In this document: piece by piece, positions 58,312 to 64,000 of the stretch | How the letters are laid out: every line of letters starts with the position of its first letter | How positions within the stretch are numbered: position 1 is the first letter of the stretch | Assembly (NCBI RefSeq): GCF_014633365.1 | Contig: NC_068338.1 | Coordinates: 11,356,616-11,420,615 of the forward strand | Origin: Diospyros lotus | Taxonomy: Eukaryota > Streptophyta > Magnoliopsida > Ericales > Ebenaceae | DNA: 64,000 nucleotides | Direction: 5' to 3' | The notes under the pieces: generated by a model | What the model was told of the DNA's origin: nothing | Seen by the model: only the letters and a program-made list of their open reading frames with translations | Database searches by the model: none | Program-made: the position numbers and the translations under genes

Positions 58312-60828
58312 TGGCTAGAGTTAGACCATTATCAGAATATTAAAATGGTATGCAGTGCTGATATTGCAACTCTTAGTCAAATATTTGAAAGAGATAGAGT
58401 GGTTGAGTTCCTAGCAGGCCTCAATTCAGAGTTTGATCAGATCCGGGTGCAAATCTTAGGGAGAGAAAAGCTTCCAGCACTCCATGAGGTTTTTGCTATG
58501 GTTAGAAGTGAGGAGAATCGAAGAACAGCAATGCTTCATGAAGCTGGATCAGAAAGATCAGCCATGATCTCCAATCGAAGGGCTGCTGTAGTGACTGAAA
58601 TTGGTTCAGAAAAATCAGCCATGGTGTCCAACAGAGGAGGCGGATCAAGGATGAAAGGAGGCAGGGGAGAATTTCAGTCTCGGGCTGCAAATAAAGAGGC
58701 ACTATGGTGCACCTTCTTCAATAAACCGAGACATACTAGAGAGACTTGTTTCAAGCTCCATGGAAAGGAAGTGGTATTAAATCGTTTGGGCAGTTTTAAA
58801 AATCTGGCAGCCAAAAATCAGGCATATGTATGCAGCAAGGGTCAAGAAGAAGAGGGATTAACTAACCAAAGTGAGCCTGCTCCAGGTGCAGATTTTTTAA
58901 ACACTGAAGAGATCTCAAAGCTGAAGCTATTCCTCAAGACCCTACAAGATGGTGCATGCTCTCTTGCACACAAAGACTCCTCAGGTAACTGCCTTCATTC
59001 AGCATTTTTTCCAGCCTTTAAGATTGATAAACAGGATGTATGGATCCTAGATACTGGGGCCTCTGATCACATGACACCCCATTCCCATGTTTTTGATGTC
59101 TACCACTCTCTTTCCTTCTCTAAACAAATCACAATAGCCAATGGAACATCTGTTCCAATTTTAGGCCAGGGTACAGTCACTCTAAATCCTCATTTTTCCC
59201 TCAAACAAGTTCTTCATGTACCTAGTTTATCAGCCAATCTTATCTCTATTCACCAACTAACCAAAGATTTGACTTGTCGGGCTATTTTTTCCCCTCATTT
59301 GTGTGAATTTCAGGCCATGACAACAGGGAAGATGATTGATGCTACTAGAGAATGCAATGGGCTGTACTACCTGATGAGGGAAGACTCTTATCCTACAAAG
59401 AAACAGCTTCCAACTGCTGCCTACTCATCTCAGTCAACCTCTAATTATAAGGATGTATGGCTGCAACACTATCGATTGGGTCATCCTCCTTTTACTCTAT
59501 TAAAATCTATGTTTCCTACATTGTTTGCATCTTTAAATCCTAGTCTTTTTCATTGTGATGTTTGTGTTATGTTTAAGCATCAGCGTGTGTCCTATCCTCC
59601 TAGCAATAAAATCTCATCTACACCATTTACTTTGATTCACTCAGATGTGTGGGGACCATCTAAAATTCCTAATTGTTCTGGGGCTCATTGGTTCATCTCT
59701 TTCATTGATGATTGTACCCGTATGACTTGGGTTTTTCTATTAAAAGATAAGGCCACTGTTAGTTCAGTTCTTCCCACTTTTTGTAAAATGATTGCAACTC
59801 AGTTTGGTTCGCCTATCAAAAGATTAAGAATTGATAATGCAAGGGATTATTTTAATCATCACTTGCATCAATACTTCCAGCAAGAAGGAATAATCCATGA
59901 ATCTTCTTGTGTTGATACACCCCAACAAAATGGGGTAGCAGAAAGGAAGATGAGACACCTCCTTAATGTGGCTCGATCTCTTCTTCATCATCACAATGTT
60001 CCTAAATCCTTTTGGGGGGAAGCAATCCTTACAGCGGCCTATCTCATTAACCGAGTCCCTACCAAGTTGCTACAAAATCAAAGTCCTTTACATTATCTAT
60101 CCTCCTTCTTTCCCGATCAGTTCTTACATTCCCCTCTTCCTCTTCGGGTGTTTGGTTGTGTATCCTTTGTTCACATTCCCAAACAACACCGTGATAAACT
60201 TGATCCTCGAGCAATCAAATGTGTTTTCCTTGGATACTCACCCACTCAAAAGGGGTACAAGTGTTACCATCCTCTCACTCGAAAATTTTATGTCTCCAAG
60301 GATGTCACGTTTGTGGAATCTACACCTTTTTTTGGCTCATCCCAGGCTGGTCCCCAGGGGGAGACTTTGGTTCAAGGTGACCACCCTTCTGGTGACAGCC
60401 CTTTATGTGATAATGATATCTTCTTTCCTTCTGTTCAACCTATTCTTACATCTTCTCAGCCCCCTAGCCATCCTATTATCTCTCCTCAATCTTCAAATAG
60501 CAATCATGAATCATCCCTCAATCAAGGTATGGCTGAGAAGGAGCAGGGGCAATCGGATACTCAAGAGCTGTCACCCTTTGTCAGGTATAAGGGATCTCCT
60601 TATGTATTCAAACGCAGGCAGCCCCAGCATGTACCATCATCATCTCCTAGTCAAGGTATGAATTCCATTCAATCTTCACCCTTAGTGCAGCCTGATGACC
60701 TAGACCTACCTATAGCCATTCGAAAAGGGAAAAGAAGTTGCACTCAACACCCATTAACCAACTTCTTGTCCTATCATCTTCTTTCTCAGAATCCATTGAA
60801 ATCCCCAAGTCAGTTGAGGAGGCTCTAA
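58312..60828 (+). pseudogene. Copia J gag C-terminus, protease and integrase
   Basis: About 830 codons open in one frame. The zinc knuckle (about 58705-58760) reads WCTFFNKPRHTRETCFKLHG, so the second Cys of CX2C is Phe. Protease: WILDTGASDHMT (59041). Integrase: finger (HYRLGHPPF, HCDVCVMFKHQ), catalytic Asp in HSDVWGPSK, Asp in RIDNARDYF and Glu in NGVAERKMRHL. The FGCVSFVHIPKQHRDKLDP and GYKCYHP blocks follow, then a Ser/Pro/Gln linker. The frame runs out of register near 60795 and stops at 60826. Confidence 0.9.
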
Positions 60829-61781
60829 AAGATCTAAATTGGAGGCAAGCCATGTTGGAGGAAATGAAAGCTTTGAAGAAGAATCATACATGGGACTTAG
60901 TGCCTCAACCACAAGGTGTTACTCCAGTTGGCTGCAGGTGGATTTTCAATATCAAATATAATGCTGATGGGACCCTAGAGAGATACAAAGGTAGATTGGT
61001 AGCCAAGGGCTACACTCAATCATATGGCATAGACTATCTTGAGACATTTGCCCCTGTGGCAAAAATGGCAACTGTGAGAATTCTTTTATCATTAGTAGCT
61101 TATTTTGGATGGAGCCTACAGCAGTTGGATGTAAAAAATGCATTTCTACATGGGAATTTGGACGAAGAAGTTTTTATGGAAGTGCCTCCTGGATTTCAGG
61201 AAGGGGAGGCAGGGCAAGTGTGCAAACTAAAGAAGGCACTCTATGGGCTCAAACAGTCCCCAAGAGCATGGTTTGGTAGGTTTTCCAGGGCCATGACAGA
61301 TATGGGATATAACCAAAGCCGGGGTGATCATACACTCTTCTTCAAGCATTCAGACAACGAGAAGGTTACCGCTCTATTGGTGTATGTAGACGACATAATA
61401 GTCACAGGGAATGATGCAGAGGAACAGAAGAGTCTCAAGGACAAGTTAGCCAAGGAATTCGAGATTAAAGACCTTGGTTCCCTCAAGTATTTCTTAGGGA
61501 TTGAAGTTGCTTATTCGAAGGTTGGAATCTTTCTCTCCCAAAGGAAGTATGTACTAGACTTGTTAGCTGAGACAGGGGTATTAGGAGGAAGAGGATCTAA
61601 TGTGCCGATAGAGCCTAACAGCAAGTTGGGAGTTGATCCTAATAGTCAACCAGTAGATAAGGGTAGATACCAAAGGCTGGTAGGACGTCTGATATACTTG
61701 TCTCACACTAGACTTGATATTGCCTTTGGTGTTAGTCTTGTGAGCCAATTCATGCACAACCCGACAGAAGAACATATGTAG
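60738..61781 (+). pseudogene. Copia J reverse transcriptase
   Basis: A 347-codon frame overlaps the preceding one by the frameshift. It has KKNHTWDLVPQPQGVTPVGC, GRLVAKGYTQ, QQLDVKNAFLHGNLDEEVFM and LYGLKQSPRAWFGRF, with an intact VYVDDIIVTGND catalytic site (61381-61416). QRLVGRLIYLSHTRLDIAF has Leu for the usual Pro. It ends at TAG 61779 within the SQFMHNPTEEHM context. Confidence 0.9.
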
Positions 61782-61784
61782 AGA

Positions 61785-62335
61785 GTGAGGAAGATCTTAA
61801 ACTATTTGAAGGCTACCCCAGGTAAGGGGATCTTGTTTAAATTAGGAGAAGAGCTGGATATTAAGGGGTTTACAGATGCAAACTATGCAGGATCTCTTAT
61901 TGACAGAAGATCAACTAGTGGATATTGTGTATTTCTTGGTGGAAACCTTGTTGGAGGAGCAAGAAGCAAAGTGTCGTGTCAAGATCAAGTGTGGAGGCTG
62001 AATTTAGAGCAATGGCTCTTGGCCTATGTGAGGTGTTGTGGCTAAGAATCATCCTAGAAGATTTGAAGATCAAGGTTCAAGGCCCAATCAAGGTGTTATG
62101 TGACAACCAATCAACCATCAGCATTGCCCATAATCCAGTTCAACATGACAGGACAAAACATGTTGAAATAGACCGACACTTCATTAAAGAGAAGTTGGAT
62201 GCAGGCCTGATCAAAATACCCTATGTTTCATCTAAAGACCAAGTGGCGGATGTGTTAACTAAAGGGCTGGCAACTAAGAGATTCAAAGACTTAGTATGCA
62301 AGCTGGGAATGATTGACATACACTCTCCAGCTTGA
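61785..62335 (+). pseudogene. Copia J RNase H
   Basis: Follows the TAG in frame (RKILNYLKATPGKGILF, DANYAGSLIDRRSTSGY). It shifts frame near 61960 and continues in the frame ending at 62335: SSVEAEFRAM, LCDNQSTISIAHNPVQHDRT, KHVEIDRHFIKEKL, VADVLTKGLATKR. The protein end, IHSPA, is followed by TGA and the polypurine tract. Confidence 0.88.
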
Positions 62336-62887
62336 GGTGGAGTGTTGGATTATGAGGATACCCAAGATTAAGGCAATGGAGATTTGGTTAGGATGAATTC
62401 CCAAACTAGAATTAGGATCTTATATATATCTTTCCTTTCTTTTCTATTGTTGATTATCTTTCATCTCTTGTATCTTTCCTTTCTTGTTATTTCCTTTCTT
62501 GTTGTATTTTCTCTCTATAAGAGAGCTGGTTGTATTCATAGTTATTAATGAAAAAGTATTAGGTTTATCCTAGAGATTTTACAATATCTGTATACATATA
62601 CTCATCCGACAGCCCTTTCTCCCTTCCACTTTAAGCCCACAATTTTGACTTTTCCACAAGTGCGCACACACACACATTCATGCTTTGACTCTTCCATTTG
62701 ACTATTCCATACACATAAATTCCATTCATTTTAGACTTCTCAACACCACATTAAATATTTCCAACATTTAGATTAAGTAATGCCAAAATATGTCACATAA
62801 AAATAATGACAAAATAACTAAGACCCGATAACGGGTCGTTACATTCTCATTTCAACAACAACAACAACATATCCAGCCTTTATCCCA

Positions 62888-63595
62888 CTATGTGGGGTCG
62901 GCTACATGAATTCTAGACTTCCATGTATTTCTGTCTTTTGTCATATCCTCATTTAGATCCATATATTTCATATCAAATTTTAATGTCTCTCCCAAAGTCT
63001 TCTTGGGTCTACCTCTACCTCTTTTTGTGACTAATTGTTCCATTTCATCAACTCTCCTCACAGGAGCGTCTCTTAGTCTCCTTCTCACATGACTAAACCA
63101 TCTTAGTCTAGTCTCTCTCATCTTCTCCTCGATTGGCACTACTCCTACCTTATTACGAATAACTTCATTTCTAATTTTATCCTTTCTTGTATGTCCGCAC
63201 ATCCATCTTAACATCCTCATCTCCGCTACACTTGTCTTTTGCTCATGCTGGTATTTGACTGCCCAACATTCTGAGCCATACAGCAAGACTGGTCTTATAG
63301 CTGTCCTATAAAATTTTCTTTTCAATTTTAATGGGATTTTACCATCACATAACACCCCCGATGCATTTCTCCATTTTAGCCAACCTGCCTTAATTCTATG
63401 TGCGACATCCTCGTGGATTTCTCCATCTTTTTGAATCACTGATCCCAAATATCGAAAATGGTCTTTTCTTTGTAAGATTTGGTCTTCTAATTTTATTATA
63501 GCATCATCCACTCTTGCATTTTTACTAAATTTGCATTCCATATATTCTGTTTTCTTTCTACTTAATTTAAATCCCTTAGATTCTAAATAGCCATG
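62888..63595 (-). pseudogene. RTE reverse transcriptase C-terminal region
   Basis: An open minus-strand frame of about 235 codons begins in ESKGFKLSRKKTEYMECKFS, shortly after the palm of RTE-type reverse transcriptases. It continues FRYLGSVIQKDGEIHEDVAH, AIRPVLLYGSECWAVK, MRMLRWMCGHTRKDKIRNE, RETRLRWFSHVRRR and GRGRPKKTL, the standard C-terminal motif series of plant RTE elements, and ends HVADPT. The endonuclease and most of the RT are missing. The first 20 codons or so of the longer open frame (63652-63596) are the inverted segment read backwards and are not genuine. Confidence 0.9.
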
Positions 63596-63661
63596 GTGTA
63601 TGCTATTTGCAGACGACATAGTGTTGGTGGATGAAACAAAAGGAGTGAACACTAAGCACTT
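63591..63661 (+). other. Inverted RTE palm segment
   Basis: On the + strand this reads WCMLFADDIVLVDETKGVNT, the catalytic FADD region of the RTE reverse transcriptase. That is the part expected just upstream of ESKGFKL in M2 but here on the opposite strand. A few codons at the junction are missing. Confidence 0.88.
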
Positions 63662-63676
63662 ACATTCTCATTTCAA

Positions 63677-64000
63677 TCACTTTTTTTTTTTTTTTTCACA
63701 AATTAGCACTTAAATGCCCAACATTTTGGGTCATACAACAAAAATGGTCACATAGTTGTCCAATAAAATTTCCTTTTTAGCTTTAAAGGATCTTATGATC
63801 ACATAAAATGATGGATGCGCTTTTCAACTTTAATAATCATGTCTTAATTCTATGAGTAACATTCTCCATATTATTTCCATCTTTTTTAACAATAGATCCA
63901 AGATATCGGAATTGATCTTTTTCTAAAATAACTTGATTTCCAAGTTTGACATTAATATTTTCCACTTATATTTTTTTACTGAACTTATATTCCACTTGCA
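63677..64000 (-). mobile_element. RTE M1, continuation at right edge
   Basis: Aligns by eye with the C-terminal coding part of M2 (for example CAACATTTTGGGTCATAC against CAACATTCTGAGCCATAC, and CCAATAAAATTTCCTTTTTA against CTATAAAATTTTCTTTTCA). It has many stops. It begins with TCAC and a T-run of about 16 and runs off the window. Confidence 0.75.

Larger units (their letters stand above)
57206..62588 (+). mobile_element. Ty1/copia element J (youngest full-length copy)
   Basis: Element 57211-62583 (5373 bp) with a perfect ATATC duplication (57206-57210, 62584-62588). LTRs 57211-57451 and 62343-62583, 241 bp each, differ at two positions only. The primer site TGGTATCAGAGCC is at 57452; a purine-rich tract (CTTGAGGTGGAG) precedes the 3' LTR. 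All domains are present in order, with four disabling changes: TGA at 58309, frameshift near 60795, TAG at 61779, frameshift near 61960. It sits in LTR L. Confidence 0.95.
46187..62848 (-). mobile_element. Solo LTR L (gypsy type), carrying three copia elements
   Basis: LTR 46192-62843 begins TGTAACGGCCCACTC and ends GGGTCGTTACA, flanked by TTCTC on both sides (46187-46191, 62844-62848). Removing K, I and J leaves about 2.2 kb (46192-46340, 50440-51119, 56080-57210, 62584-62843), matching the 2164-bp solo LTR at 4660. On the minus strand it begins TGTAACGACCCG, with TTTATATATAG near 56982-56975 at about the same distance as the TATA box in that LTR. The residual parts hold no coding sequence. 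Confidence 0.88.
62849..63676 (-). mobile_element. RTE LINE M2, 5'-truncated with inverted 5' end
   Basis: Insertion 62856-63661 on the minus strand. Its 3' end has the (TTG)n tail (62856-62868) and the CCACTATGTGGGGTCGGC terminus. The target duplication is ACATTCTCATTTCAA: the right copy is 63662-63676, and the left copy is now split by LTR L (46184-46191 and 62849-62855). The main body encodes the RTE C-terminus; 63591-63661 is inverted relative to it. It was inserted in the older M1. Confidence 0.85.
45828..64000 (-). mobile_element. Old RTE LINE M1, split into two parts
   Basis: Minus-strand RTE 3' region. The part at 45828-46191 starts at the (TTG)n-type tail (caacaacaaag) and the CCACATGAAATCTAGATCT terminus. 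After interruption by solo LTR L and RTE M2 it resumes at 63677 and runs off the window. Alignment by eye with M2 shows 46184-46191 + 62849-62855 + 63677 on to be continuous. It is degenerate, with short frames only. A (CT)n(AT)n microsatellite interrupts it at 45971-46008. Confidence 0.75.

Noticed and set aside
63596..63652. N-terminal 20 codons or so of the RTE minus-strand open frame
   Set aside because: This is the inverted FADD segment read on the wrong strand, so these residues are not part of the natural protein.
1..64000. tRNA, rRNA or organelle-derived genes
   Set aside because: I looked for tRNA box motifs and conserved rRNA or plastid sequence and found none that held up. The TGGTATCAGAGC-type matches are retrotransposon primer binding sites.

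Overview
This window is nuclear DNA of a flowering plant. It is AT-rich, has no dense gene array, and carries one interrupted plastid-protein gene in a sea of LTR retrotransposons, RTE-type LINEs and a hAT transposon. I cannot name the species.

The only host gene I can support is a plastid-lipid-associated protein / fibrillin of the PAP12 type, on the + strand. Four exons are visible (9623-9949, 21052-21105, 21479-21553, 44934-45053). All are phase 0 with GT..AG borders and together make 192 codons. The 3' exons are not in the window, so the gene runs past 64000 and is more than 54 kb long. Intron 2 is 373 bp. Introns 1, 3 and 4 are 11.1 kb, 23.4 kb and more than 18.9 kb because of insertions.

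Layout. (1) 1-9600, upstream of the gene: LTR fragments, a gypsy-like gag relic, a minus-strand LTR with an array of TTACTCGA-type motifs, a clean solo LTR (4660-6823, target duplication AGTAT), and a miniature LTR element (7276-8219). (2) Intron 1: a minus-strand LTR (about 10730-11665), then a hAT transposon (12361-20274, 8-bp duplication AGTGGAAC) containing copia B, which contains a solo LTR (16041-17758). (3) Intron 3: copia A (22214-44681, minus strand, duplication CTATT). Inside A are a truncated copia C joined to a truncated gypsy-type LTR D, and a large SIRE-like LTR E. E holds copia F (which holds copia G) and copia H (duplication AAGAG). (4) Intron 4: an old RTE LINE (M1) hit by a second RTE (M2). 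M2's target duplication was then hit by solo LTR L (46192-62843, duplication TTCTC), and L contains copia elements K, I and J.

All the retroelement coding regions are broken by stops, frameshifts or deletions. J is the youngest by LTR identity (2 differences in 241 bp). The most unusual signal is a series of small inverted repeats with a GAG triloop and changing, still pairing stems inside the LTR at 16041-17758. Next are the TCGA-centred motif arrays in unrelated LTRs and the inverted 5' end of RTE M2. All calls are from reading the sequence; no database search was run.
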